8,348 bases of DNA from SKVR01 sp964589855 (lineage in GTDB: Bacteria > Bacteroidota > Bacteroidia > Bacteroidales > UBA7960): assembly GCA_964589855.1 (NCBI GenBank), contig CAZPVB010000169.1, positions 1 to 8,348 of the forward strand, given 5' to 3'. Each line of letters begins with the position of its first letter. Positions within the stretch are counted from its first letter, which is position 1. A program made the position numbers and the translations under genes. Positions 1-7,131 of the stretch are shown here, in pieces. Under the pieces are notes generated by a model that saw only the letters and a list, made by a program, of their open reading frames with translations, was not told the origin of the DNA and made no database searches.

Positions 1-91
1 AAATTTAAACTGTTTTTTTTCATGGTACAATATATTTTTGAGGTTGATAAATTGATTTACAAAATAAGTTTAAACCAAAATCCGGTTAAAA
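1..91. other. short AT-rich stretch downstream of the minus-strand barrel gene
   Basis: No gene is visible. The stretch follows the stop codon of the minus-strand barrel gene. Read on the minus strand, there is only a poor AACC/GGTT stem followed by T-rich sequence, too weak to call a terminator. An 8-bp palindrome GTTTAAAC lies at 68-75. The plus-strand octamer TATTTTTG at 33-40 matches the Bacteroidota -7 consensus, but it points into the 3' end of an antisense gene and is most likely chance in AT-rich DNA. Confidence 0.5.
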
Positions 92-1120
92 TTAAAGCAC
101 CCTGATCAGTCCATCATTTTCTGCTGGCAACTGAACGGTTTTACGAATCAAAGGAATATTCCAGAATATCCCGGTGTTGATCCGGTAGGTTGGGCTGATC
201 TGCGTGCCGATGGTTCGACTGTGCAAAGGAATTTCGGCATTGAGTCTGATGGAAATTTGGTTGTTTAAGTACCACGTGATCGAAGGCATCAAAAAGAACC
301 AATCACCACCAGTCTCTGGAATGGTCTGTCCGTTATTGGTATCTTTTCCGGCATTACGGTAGCGCACATTCAATCCATAATCAAAGAGTTGGTCACTGGC
401 GAAAATTTGTCCGGAGTACCCCAAAAGCAATTGCAACTCATTGCCAATTTCATAAACCTGAGAACCCAGGTATTGATCATTTTCACCTGTAAGGCGATAG
501 GTAATCATAAAGTGCGCAGATGAGGAGGGCAAAAAAGGGAGAAACCAGGATATCCGATGGTGCAAAAAAGCGTCCCAGGCACCAGAACCCGGCTGCATGT
601 CTGCATTCATGGTTATACCTCTGCTGTTTTTCAGATCAGATGCCCCCAATGGAATCCTGGGACCTGCACCCAGAAAAAGCTGGATGTTATCCATCTCAAG
701 ATATTTAAAATGGATCATGAGCAAGGCGTCTCCAAAACCTTGCAGAAAAGCAAAATCTTCTGATATATCCTGGCGTATCGTTCTTTCCTGCCTCACATAA
801 GAAAGCATTCCTTCAACAGCAAGGTAATCGGAAATACTGTACATCCCTTTCAGCAAAGCAGAATAGGTAGTGCGCCGGCGGCTCTGATCATCGAGTATTT
901 GGGTGCCGTTTTTCAGGGTTTGCAGAATATTGGCGTCCATTTTCAGACTTAGTGACAAATTACCTCTTTCAACATTAGATATACCACCTACATTGCCTGC
1001 CATGGGCACTCCACCCGAACAGCAACTCTGGGCATACAATCCATGAGGGAGTATCCCTGTAAAGACCAGCAATACAGTGATCTGCAAATAGAATGAATAT
1101 GCATTTTTTGACTTAAACAT
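92..1120 (-). CDS. outer-membrane beta-barrel protein, transporter/phenol-MetA-like
   Basis: The predicted protein has 342 residues. Residues 1-30 form a signal peptide: basic start, hydrophobic core around 11-25, and a likely cut after Leu-Tyr-Ala at 28-30. The mature N-terminus begins Gln-Ser-Cys-Cys-Ser-Gly-Gly, so a vicinal Cys pair sits at 33-34. It does not fit a lipobox, so signal peptidase I is more likely. The rest alternates aromatic and polar residues in amphipathic strands. It contains a Gly-Phe-Gly-Asp block near 128-131, then Gly-Ala-Gly-Pro-Arg-Ile-Pro-Leu-Gly near 151-159, a pattern known from MetA-phenol-degradation-like and other porin-type barrels. No substrate can be assigned. 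I chose the ATG at 1118-1120; an in-frame TTG at 1145-1147 would add nine residues that weaken the signal peptide. The start lies 44 bp after the DsrE gene stop on the same strand, so the two are probably cotranscribed. Confidence 0.75.
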   Translation of the reverse strand: MFKSKNAYSFYLQITVLLVFTGILPHGLYAQSCCSGGVPMAGNVGGISNVERGNLSLSLKMDANILQTLKNGTQILDDQSRRRTTYSALLKGMYSISDYLAVEGMLSYVRQERTIRQDISEDFAFLQGFGDALLMIHFKYLEMDNIQLFLGAGPRIPLGASDLKNSRGITMNADMQPGSGAWDAFLHHRISWFLPFLPSSSAHFMITYRLTGENDQYLGSQVYEIGNELQLLLGYSGQIFASDQLFDYGLNVRYRNAGKDTNNGQTIPETGGDWFFLMPSITWYLNNQISIRLNAEIPLHSRTIGTQISPTYRINTGIFWNIPLIRKTVQLPAENDGLIRVL

Positions 1121-1164
1121 ACAATGCAGGTTTTTACAATTTCTCAAACAAAGGATAAGAAACT

Positions 1165-1596
1165 TTAGAAAGTGAGTAATTTGGCACCCGATTTCATGTA
1201 TTCAGTGAGGGGTTTTCCCATGGGTTTTACATCAAAACCCATTTCCTGCATGATGCCCGTAACTTCATATCCATCGGCACATACAATACAGGCTTCAATT
1301 TTTACACCATCGTCCTGCATAGACATGAGTTTGTTTTTAATAGAAGCATTTTCGGAGGTAAGTTTTGCCGATGGCCCCCAGATGATGAGCGTTACTTCTT
1401 CATACCACCCGCTGGTTTTGGCTGTATGCGCATACATCAGCACCATTCTTTCTGCCAGGTTCAAATCGTCGCTGGTCCATAACACAAATAGTTTGTCGGT
1501 ACAAACATCATCATTTTCAGATGTTTGAGAATGAGCCACAACAGGTATAAAAAAAGCCAACAGAAAGATTGTTTTTCGCAATATTTTTTCCATCAT
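1165..1596 (-). CDS. secreted DsrE-family protein
   Basis: The protein has 143 residues with an N-terminal signal peptide: Lys/Arg at 4-8, hydrophobic core 9-21, likely cut after Ala21-His-Ser23. The mature part fits the DsrE/DsrF-like fold: a first strand with Leu-Phe-Val-Leu-Trp near 36-40, a helix with Ala-Glu-Arg at 48-50, a strand Val-Thr-Leu-Ile-Ile-Trp-Gly at 68-74, and Gly-Val-Lys-Ile-Glu-Ala-Cys-Ile-Val-Cys-Ala-Asp at 97-108. Cys103 and Cys106 form a CxxC pair at the place where this family carries its functional cysteine, and Cys32 adds a third. The C-terminus (Pro-Leu-Thr-Glu-Tyr-Met-Lys-Ser-Gly) is typical of the family. Cytoplasmic DsrE proteins relay sulfur as persulfides; this version should act in the periplasm, and its partner is unknown. 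Start: two adjacent ATG codons at 1591-1596, the outer one chosen. No Shine-Dalgarno is seen. The barrel gene follows 44 bp downstream. Confidence 0.85.
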   Translation of the reverse strand: MMEKILRKTIFLLAFFIPVVAHSQTSENDDVCTDKLFVLWTSDDLNLAERMVLMYAHTAKTSGWYEEVTLIIWGPSAKLTSENASIKNKLMSMQDDGVKIEACIVCADGYEVTGIMQEMGFDVKPMGKPLTEYMKSGAKLLTF

Positions 1597-1623
1597 ACAT
1601 AAGTTTTAGGTTTCGATCCATGA

Positions 1624-1640
1624 GATTGATTTTTTCAATC
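1624..1640. repeat. small inverted repeat upstream of the DsrE gene
   Basis: GATTGA at 1624-1629 and TCAATC at 1635-1640 form a perfect 6-bp stem around five T residues. It begins 28 bp upstream of the DsrE start on the minus strand, so it could fold in that transcript leader or act as a small operator. In DNA this AT-rich, a stem of this size can arise by chance. Confidence 0.3.
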
Positions 1641-2004
1641 AGGAAACGTATACTGAAATTGTACACAAAAAAGCAATATCCTGACAGAATATGGTTTAAG
1701 TTGTTCCTGAAAAAATCCAAACCAAAAGAATATTCAATGTTTGCAGGATCAGACATTTTGTGACAAGCAGGGTGTTCGAAATTGGACAACCTTTGTCCGT
1801 ATTTAAAACAAAAGAAAAGCACTCATTCATTCTAATGCTACATAAAATACTGCCATTATGCATTTTACAACTTATTGCATGTTAATTGATAATGAGTTTT
1901 ATCGAAAAAATATTCATTTTATTCTCGTTAAACATCATTTTGTAAACCTAACTTTCAAATCATGTTTTTTCTTCTCATCATTTTGATCAGTTTTTTTATA
2001 TCGC

Positions 2005-2034
2005 TTATCTTGCAGTCGTTTTAAAGCAAGATGA
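2005..2034. repeat. inverted repeat / hairpin in the permease upstream region
   Basis: ATCTTGC at 2007-2013 pairs perfectly with GCAAGAT at 2026-2032. The stem extends by one T-G and one T-A pair to 2005-2034, with a 12-base loop. No T-run follows on either strand, so it is not a convincing intrinsic terminator. It lies about 165 bp before the permease start and could be an operator or a leader structure. Confidence 0.4.
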
Positions 2035-2198
2035 CTTATTTACAATTCTAATTTCGATTGTTTTTCATTTTTTATAAGACTTTTTAATTTTTGAGAGCTT
2101 TAGGCATTTAGGGATGTAAGCAAGAGTTTTCAAAACAAGCTTAAGGCAGAAATCAGACGTTATAACCATACATTAATAATCTAAAATCATCAAAACAG

Positions 2199-4673
2199 AT
2201 GTACCAAAATATATCAAAAGATTTCAGGATTGTTTTCCGCAGATTGATCAAGGAGCGAAAATATTCTTTTCTTAATATTATAGGTTTATCCATTGGCATG
2301 GCGGCAGCTATGGCAATATTTTTATACCTCAGATTTGAAAACAGTTACGATAAATACCACCCCGATCATGAGAACATCTACCGTATCGGCACAGAAATGA
2401 TCATTTCGGGTGAAAAAAGCAGTGTTGCTCTTAATTCACTGCCGATGGCACCACTGTTGGTTGATCAAATGCCTGAGTTTACATCGTTTCTGAGAATATT
2501 TGCGGTAAATCATTTTTTCAGAAATATGATTTACGAATATGAAGACAAGCAGTTTTATGAAGGGGGTGTATTTGCGGCAGATTCCTCATTTTTCGATTTT
2601 TTTCATTTCGATTTTATTTATGGCGAAAAAGAAAATGCGCTTACAGAACCTTTTTCCTTTGTGATGACACAAAGCATGGCTGTGCGATATTTTGGCGATA
2701 TCAATCCGGTAGGAAAGATCATTTCTCTCAAAGGGGCAGGAAATTTTAAAGTGACTGCCGTGGTTAACGATGCCCCGTTAAACAGTCATATGCTCTTCTC
2801 CGGATTGTTATCAATGTCAACAATGCCGCGGCTCAACCACTTGCTTTCGGCCAATCTGATGCATGGCGTTACCTGGGAGATCATGTCGCAAAGCTTTGGG
2901 AGCAGATTTATTTGGGCATATGTAAAAACTACGGATAACTTTAATCCCGAAGAGTTTCTGGATACAAAATGGTACGATTTCTATGAAAGTCATATTGGCA
3001 ACCTCGATTTTTTCGACGACATTCAGTTGATATTTCAACCCATTGCCGATATTCATCTTAAATCAAAACTGGCTTACGAAATGACCTCCTCTACCGGCAG
3101 CGTAACAATGATGAGCCCCATAACCATGGTCATCTTTTTTACCATTGCCATTTTTTTACTCGTTTTGGCATCCATCAATTACGCCAATATCTCCATCAGC
3201 CGCTTCAATCAGCGCAGCAAAGAAATCGGGGTTAAAAAAGTACTGGGTGCTACTTCCGGTAATCTGATCAGGCAATTTTTCACAGAATCAATCCTGTTTG
3301 CCTCCATATCCTTTGTGTTGGCTTTGTTAATGGTAGAATTGGCAACACCTTTTATCAATGATCTTATGGGCGTGGCATTGGCAAGAAATTACTTCGGGCA
3401 ACCCGAAATTTTATTCATATTTCTGGGTGTAATGCTTTTTGTGGGAGTATTGTCGGGCATGTATCCGGCATTTTATTTTTCATCCTTTTCACCACTAAAA
3501 GTGCTGCAGCACAGAATGAGAGGTGAACAGCTAATCATCAAAAAGGCACTTATCATTCTTCAGTTTACTGTTTCTGTATTCATGATTACCGCCACCATTA
3601 TCGTAGTTCAGCAACTTAAGTTTATCAACAATAAAGACCTGGGATTTCGATCAAATAACATTGTTGTTATTGAACTGCGCGATGATACTTCGAGGCAAAA
3701 GGCAGAGGTACTGCAAAACGAACTTTTAAAAATACCCGAAGTGAGCAGCACGATTGTGTCTAACTTCCTCCCTTCCATTGTAAATATTTTCAACTCTATG
3801 GATGTGGAAAATGAACAGGGAGTATCCATGCATTCCGCCCATGTTGTGCAGGTGCCAGATGACTTTTCTGATTTCATGGGTGTTGAGATGAGTGAAGGAC
3901 GGTTTTTCGATTCCCAAAATCAATCGGATTATACCGATGCCATCATCATCAATGAGGCAGCAAAAAAAGAATTTGGCATGGTCAATCCCATAGGTAAAAC
4001 CATTTCAAACGAATATCAGTTTCCTGATGGCACCACAAGCACCAACCGGAAAGTGATAGGTGTGGTAAAAGATTTTCACTATACCTCCTTGCACAAACCC
4101 ATAGAACCCATGGTATTTTACCCTATGTCCAAAACAGGTAACTATCTGATGGTGAGGATCAGCGAACAATACCGCCAAGCATCCATGGCAAAAATTGAAC
4201 AAACATGGAATACCTTTCAGGATGATTATCCTATTGATGCTTATTATCTTCAGGATGTAATAAAAAGCATGTACAGTTCTCAAAGAATCTTGAGTATATT
4301 TTTTGGGATATTTGCCGCCATATGTATCATCATAGCATTTATTGGGATTTACGGTCTGAGCGCCTATTCTGTTGAACAGCGCACCCGCGAAATAGGCATA
4401 AGAAAAGTTTTGGGTGGTAATTTATGGAATATCTTTCTCATCATAGGAAAAGAATTTCTGGTTTTACTGATCATCTCTTCGGTTTTGGCCACAGCACTGT
4501 CATTTTACTTCATGGCCGATTGGCTCAGTGGTTTTGCCTATCATACCAATCTGGGAATTTTTCCATTCCTGACCGGGATATTTGTTGCCTTTTTCACCGC
4601 CTTTCTGGCTGTTTTTATCCAGGCCCGGATTGCCTCTTCAGCCGATCCTGTGCAATCATTAAAATACGAGTAG
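2199..4673 (+). CDS. ABC transporter permease, MacB/FtsX type, two-module
   Basis: The protein has 824 residues and is predicted to be an inner-membrane protein with eight membrane helices in two repeated modules. Module one: helix about 24-44, a large periplasmic MacB_PCD-type domain about 45-300, then helices near 306-328, 360-384 and 403-428. Module two: helix near 446-472, a second periplasmic domain about 473-690, then helices near 697-722, 742-771 and 786-808. Each FtsX core carries the family signature after its first helix: Lys-Glu-Ile-Gly-Val-Lys-Lys-Val-Leu-Gly at 341-350 and Arg-Glu-Ile-Gly-Ile-Arg-Lys-Val-Leu-Gly at 730-739. The end, Ala-Asp-Pro-Val-Gln-Ser-Leu-Lys-Tyr-Glu, is typical of FtsX permeases. 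MacB-type transporters couple cytoplasmic ATP hydrolysis to periplasmic movement, exporting or extracting peptides, lipoproteins or drugs. No ATPase gene is adjacent, so one must be encoded elsewhere. The ATG at 2199 follows an A-rich leader and the N-terminus matches the usual family start. The substrate cannot be predicted. Confidence 0.93.
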   Translation: MYQNISKDFRIVFRRLIKERKYSFLNIIGLSIGMAAAMAIFLYLRFENSYDKYHPDHENIYRIGTEMIISGEKSSVALNSLPMAPLLVDQMPEFTSFLRIFAVNHFFRNMIYEYEDKQFYEGGVFAADSSFFDFFHFDFIYGEKENALTEPFSFVMTQSMAVRYFGDINPVGKIISLKGAGNFKVTAVVNDAPLNSHMLFSGLLSMSTMPRLNHLLSANLMHGVTWEIMSQSFGSRFIWAYVKTTDNFNPEEFLDTKWYDFYESHIGNLDFFDDIQLIFQPIADIHLKSKLAYEMTSSTGSVTMMSPITMVIFFTIAIFLLVLASINYANISISRFNQRSKEIGVKKVLGATSGNLIRQFFTESILFASISFVLALLMVELATPFINDLMGVALARNYFGQPEILFIFLGVMLFVGVLSGMYPAFYFSSFSPLKVLQHRMRGEQLIIKKALIILQFTVSVFMITATIIVVQQLKFINNKDLGFRSNNIVVIELRDDTSRQKAEVLQNELLKIPEVSSTIVSNFLPSIVNIFNSMDVENEQGVSMHSAHVVQVPDDFSDFMGVEMSEGRFFDSQNQSDYTDAIIINEAAKKEFGMVNPIGKTISNEYQFPDGTTSTNRKVIGVVKDFHYTSLHKPIEPMVFYPMSKTGNYLMVRISEQYRQASMAKIEQTWNTFQDDYPIDAYYLQDVIKSMYSSQRILSIFFGIFAAICIIIAFIGIYGLSAYSVEQRTREIGIRKVLGGNLWNIFLIIGKEFLVLLIISSVLATALSFYFMADWLSGFAYHTNLGIFPFLTGIFVAFFTAFLAVFIQARIASSADPVQSLKYE

Positions 4674-4704
4674 ATTTCTACCATCTTGCCAGTGCTTCGC
4701 GTTT

Positions 4705-4839
4705 TGTCAATAGTGCATTAGATTTTTCATTCGTTCCAGAATCATCCGCGTATGTGTCAATAGTATTGTCATGGCTCGGTTCAAATACAGAATAAAAAGA
4801 AATCAAACCTAAACAAAAAACTTGAAATCCAATAGTATT
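4705..4839. repeat. three copies of CAATAGT, two extended to CAATAGTATT
   Basis: The heptamer CAATAGT occurs at 4708-4714, 4758-4764 and 4830-4836. The first two share TGTCAATAGT (4705-4714 and 4755-4764). The last two share the 10-mer CAATAGTATT (4758-4767 and 4830-4839), and the middle copy is a perfect inverted repeat, CAATA-g-TATTG, at 4758-4768. They cluster just after the permease stop. They might be binding sites for a regulator, or remnants of duplicated DNA. Confidence 0.35.
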
Positions 4840-4867
4840 TTGGAAGTTTTTATTGCAAAATCCAATA
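4825..4867. repeat. direct repeat AAATCCAATA, two copies
   Basis: The 10-mer AAATCCAATA is present at 4825-4834 and again at 4858-4867, with start-to-start spacing of 33 bp (about three helical turns). The first copy overlaps the third CAATAGT element. Function is unknown and chance is possible. Confidence 0.3.
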
Positions 4868-5046
4868 CAATTTACTTTTACGTCGGAGAATTCCGGTCTG
4901 AAAAGTTGTTTTTAAACTTTCGTGTTCATTTTTACTTTGTCAGACATATGAATATCAAATCATTAATTTCGTGATCATTTGTGAAATTTGTGGACAATAA
5001 CCTTTTTGTACTGGCCTGCTAAATAATGAATAATAACCGAAATTCA

Positions 5047-5082
5047 GGAAACGAAAAAACGAGAAGAAAGGAATCCGTTTCC
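5047..5082. repeat. spaced inverted repeat GGAAACG / CGTTTCC
   Basis: GGAAACG at 5047-5053 is perfectly complementary to CGTTTCC at 5076-5082, with a 22-base purine-rich loop. No T-run follows, so it is not a standard terminator. A tandem AATCATC doublet follows directly at 5083-5096. It lies about 80 bp upstream of the candidate -7 element. Confidence 0.3.
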
Positions 5083-5162
5083 AATCATCAATCATCGCAA
5101 TCTCAAAAATAACTTTATAAAAAAGTCATCCTGAAATAATTCCATATTTTTAAAAAAAAACA

Positions 5163-5170
5163 TACTTTTG
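5163..5170 (+). promoter_or_regulatory. candidate -7 promoter element upstream of the M14 genes
   Basis: TACTTTTG is an exact match to the Bacteroidota -7 consensus TAnnTTTG. No TTG or TTTG lies at the usual distance upstream for a -33 element; the region is an A/T tract instead. If used, it would give a leader of roughly 270 bases before the first M14 gene. Exact matches to a 6-base-specified motif occur by chance in AT-rich DNA. Confidence 0.25.
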
Positions 5171-5378
5171 ACACTGTTTTCAATGGCTTACTTTTTGGGT
5201 GTTCGCCTTTCCATTACAAAACAAATAAAGGAAAACAGAAGTTACATGTACACATTTGTCATAAAACAGATTACGCTGAGGATCATATCTCTGCCATATT
5301 TTATCAGCAAAACATCCCTGATTTGCAATATTGGTTCGAACTTTTATACTCATCCTCTCATCAAATAATGAATAGCAC

Positions 5379-5391
5379 AACCCAAAGGGTT
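5379..5391. repeat. small hairpin upstream of the first M14 gene
   Basis: AACCC at 5379-5383 and GGGTT at 5387-5391 form a perfect 5-bp stem with a loop of three A. It sits about 54 bp before the M14 start and is one of the few GC-containing stems in this region. It could affect translation of a leader transcript, but it is small. Confidence 0.25.
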
Positions 5392-5444
5392 CATACAACT
5401 ACCTTTATGAAAATTTTCTTTTCACACATCATAAAAACAAAAAA

Positions 5445-7115
5445 ATGACCAGAACAACCGGTTTCATGCTGGCACTCCTGCTTATTCTATTGCATACAGG
5501 TACTGCAAACAGCAATGCTGGCAACCAGCAGCAAAATACCATGGTTATCAATGCTGAAAACTACGCTACCCATGAGCAAATGGGGCAAAGAATACAACAA
5601 CTTACAGAGGATCATCCGGGTTGGATACAACAACAATCACTTGCCAAAACAAAGGGCGGGAAAGACCTTTGGGTAATCACGCTGGGAAAAGGCGACACAA
5701 AAAACCGTCCTGCCATTGCCCTGGTAGCCAATACCGAAGGCGATCACCTGCTGGGAACCGAAATGGCTTTGCAATTTGCAGAGAACATTTTATCACGATC
5801 GGCAGATGAACAAATCACAAACCTCATGGATTCGCTAACCTTTTATATCTTCCCCAACCTCAACCCCGATGCAAGCGAACAGTACTTTGCCTCTCTGCGC
5901 TACGAAAGACAGGGTAATGCCAATCCTACCGACCTTGATCGCGATGGCAAAACCGGTGAAGACCCTCCTAATGACCTGAACAACGATGGTTTGATAACCC
6001 TTATGAGAATTGAAGACCCGGCCGGTGAATGGATCACTCACCCCGACGACGACAGAATCATGATAAAGGCAGATCCAGGCAAAGGGCAAAAAGGAAAATA
6101 TAAGGTTCTTAGCGAAGGATGGGATGATGACAAAGACGGCGAATTCAACGAAGATGGTGAACAGGGAGTAAGAATCAGCAAAAACTTTAGCTATAACTAT
6201 CCCGCATTTTCCGGGGGGGCAGGACACCATGCCATCTCAGAAACAGAAACCAAAGCACTGGCAGATTTCCTTTTTGATGCTAAAAATGTATTTGCCGTAG
6301 TTTCTTTTTCTCAGGCCAATAACCTTAGTAAACCCTTGAAATCAGACAAAAATAAAGCCTCGGAAAGAATACAATCCAGCTGGTCGGAGAGCGATGTAAA
6401 AATCAATGAACTTGTAAGTCATCTTTACAAAAAACATCTGAAAGACCGGGCTTCTGCCCCCGCTGCCGGAAATGATGGCGACATTTTCCAGTGGGCGTAT
6501 TACCATTATGGCAGGTTTAGTTTTTCCACGCCGGTATGGGAAGCACCTTCACCCGAAAAAAAAGAGGAAAACCAAAGTTCTTCTCCAGAAACAGATTTCC
6601 TGAAATGGGCAGAAGAGAACCAGCTGGAAAACGTTTTTTTACCCTGGACAAGCATAGAACATCCTGATTTTCCCGGGAAAAAAGTTGAAGTGGGAGGCAT
6701 AGTCCCCTTTGCCATGCAGAATCCGCCTCTTCATCTTATGGATTCGGTTTTCATGCAACATACCGAATTTATTCTTGACCTGGCTTCCCTGCGTCCCCAA
6801 ACAGACATCCTCAATCTTAAAACCGAGAAAATCAATAAGGATCTTTTCAGGATAACGGCAGATATTGCCAACATAGGTAATTTTCCCACAACCTCTCAAA
6901 TTGGTGAAAAAATCCGGTGGGTACAGAAAATAGTTGTTACCTTCGAAACCGATGAAAAGCAGAAAATTGTTAGTGGAAGAACACAGGAAATAATGGAATC
7001 CCTGGACGCACAAAAAACTGTTGAAAGATCATGGCTGATTCAGGGCAAGGGAACCGTCCTTCTGAAAGCCGGTTCTGAGTCCACCGGTTTCAAAGAACTC
7101 ATAATTGACTTATAA
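5445..7115 (+). CDS. secreted M14-family protein, likely inactive peptidase homologue
   Basis: The protein has 556 residues, with a signal peptide at about 1-21. The M14 scaffold is recognisable: strand Pro-Ala-Ile-Ala-Leu-Val near 89-94, Asn-Leu-Asn-Pro-Asp at 138-142, Glu-Thr-Glu-Thr-Lys-Ala-Leu-Ala-Asp-Phe at 266-275, and Trp-Ala-Tyr-Tyr-His at 350-354. An acidic insert carries three EF-hand-like loops: DxDxDG at 163-168, DxNxDG at 177-182 and DxDxDG at 227-232. The catalytic residues are altered. The HxxE zinc motif reads Glu98-Gly-Asp-His101. The Asn-Arg clamp reads Ser245-Lys246. The third ligand His is Ser289. NPDG is NPDA at 140-143. Glu366 (Pro-Val-Trp-Glu) may preserve the general base. 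Residues about 460-556 look like a beta-sandwich. These changes suggest a binding or regulatory protein, though a rearranged metal site is possible. The ATG follows an A-rich leader. The stop is 40 bp before the intact M14 gene, so an operon is likely. Confidence 0.87.
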   Translation: MTRTTGFMLALLLILLHTGTANSNAGNQQQNTMVINAENYATHEQMGQRIQQLTEDHPGWIQQQSLAKTKGGKDLWVITLGKGDTKNRPAIALVANTEGDHLLGTEMALQFAENILSRSADEQITNLMDSLTFYIFPNLNPDASEQYFASLRYERQGNANPTDLDRDGKTGEDPPNDLNNDGLITLMRIEDPAGEWITHPDDDRIMIKADPGKGQKGKYKVLSEGWDDDKDGEFNEDGEQGVRISKNFSYNYPAFSGGAGHHAISETETKALADFLFDAKNVFAVVSFSQANNLSKPLKSDKNKASERIQSSWSESDVKINELVSHLYKKHLKDRASAPAAGNDGDIFQWAYYHYGRFSFSTPVWEAPSPEKKEENQSSSPETDFLKWAEENQLENVFLPWTSIEHPDFPGKKVEVGGIVPFAMQNPPLHLMDSVFMQHTEFILDLASLRPQTDILNLKTEKINKDLFRITADIANIGNFPTTSQIGEKIRWVQKIVVTFETDEKQKIVSGRTQEIMESLDAQKTVERSWLIQGKGTVLLKAGSESTGFKELIIDL

Positions 7116-7131
7116 TTGAAAACAAAGACTA

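Larger units (their letters stand above)
1597..2198. other. 602-bp divergent intergenic region
   Basis: This AT-rich stretch separates the minus-strand DsrE/barrel unit from the plus-strand permease and should hold both promoters. I find no exact TAnnTTTG element on either strand. The nearest plus-strand matches have one mismatch each: TAACTTTC at 1949-1956 and TAATTTCG at 2049-2056. Two perfect-stem inverted repeats are present and listed separately. The only long open frame (minus strand, 1517-1822) overlaps the DsrE gene, is rich in Phe, Asn and Cys, and resembles no family, so I treat the region as non-coding. Confidence 0.6.
4674..5444. other. 771-bp region with no convincing gene
   Basis: This stretch lies between the permease stop and the first M14 gene. 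Base composition is strongly AT-rich and stops are frequent in every frame. Short overlapping frames on both strands near 5168-5398 have no family resemblance and no plausible start context. The region holds short direct repeats (4705-4839 and 4825-4867), a spaced inverted repeat (5047-5082), a perfect TAnnTTTG octamer (5163-5170) and a small hairpin (5379-5391). I see no strong terminator after the permease. It could hide a small RNA or a long 5' leader for the M14 genes, but nothing proves this. Confidence 0.6.

Noticed and set aside
33..40. TATTTTTG, exact match to the -7 promoter consensus on the plus strand
   Set aside because: No plus-strand gene follows; it faces the 3' end of an antisense gene and lies in a T-rich run.
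1121..1147. TTG start that would extend the barrel protein by nine residues
   Set aside because: The internal ATG at 1118-1120 gives a more normal signal peptide; the extension adds two cysteines and a histidine before the basic start.
1517..1822. Minus-strand open frame of 101 codons in the divergent region
   Set aside because: It overlaps the DsrE start in another frame, has a Phe/Asn/Cys-rich composition typical of translated AT-rich non-coding DNA, and has no recognisable domain.
4424..4795. Plus-strand frame of 123 codons overlapping the permease 3' end
   Set aside because: Most of it is an out-of-frame reading of the second FtsX module, rich in His, Cys and Ser, and it has no recognisable domain.
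5168..5398. Overlapping short open frames on both strands (66 and 72 codons)
   Set aside because: They occupy the same AT-rich segment in opposite directions, show no family features, and neither has a convincing signal peptide or start context.
5445..7115. Possibility that the altered M14 motifs come from sequencing errors or a frameshift
   Set aside because: The frame is open throughout, motif spacing matches the intact paralogue, and the changes are separate substitutions at several sites with well-conserved flanks.
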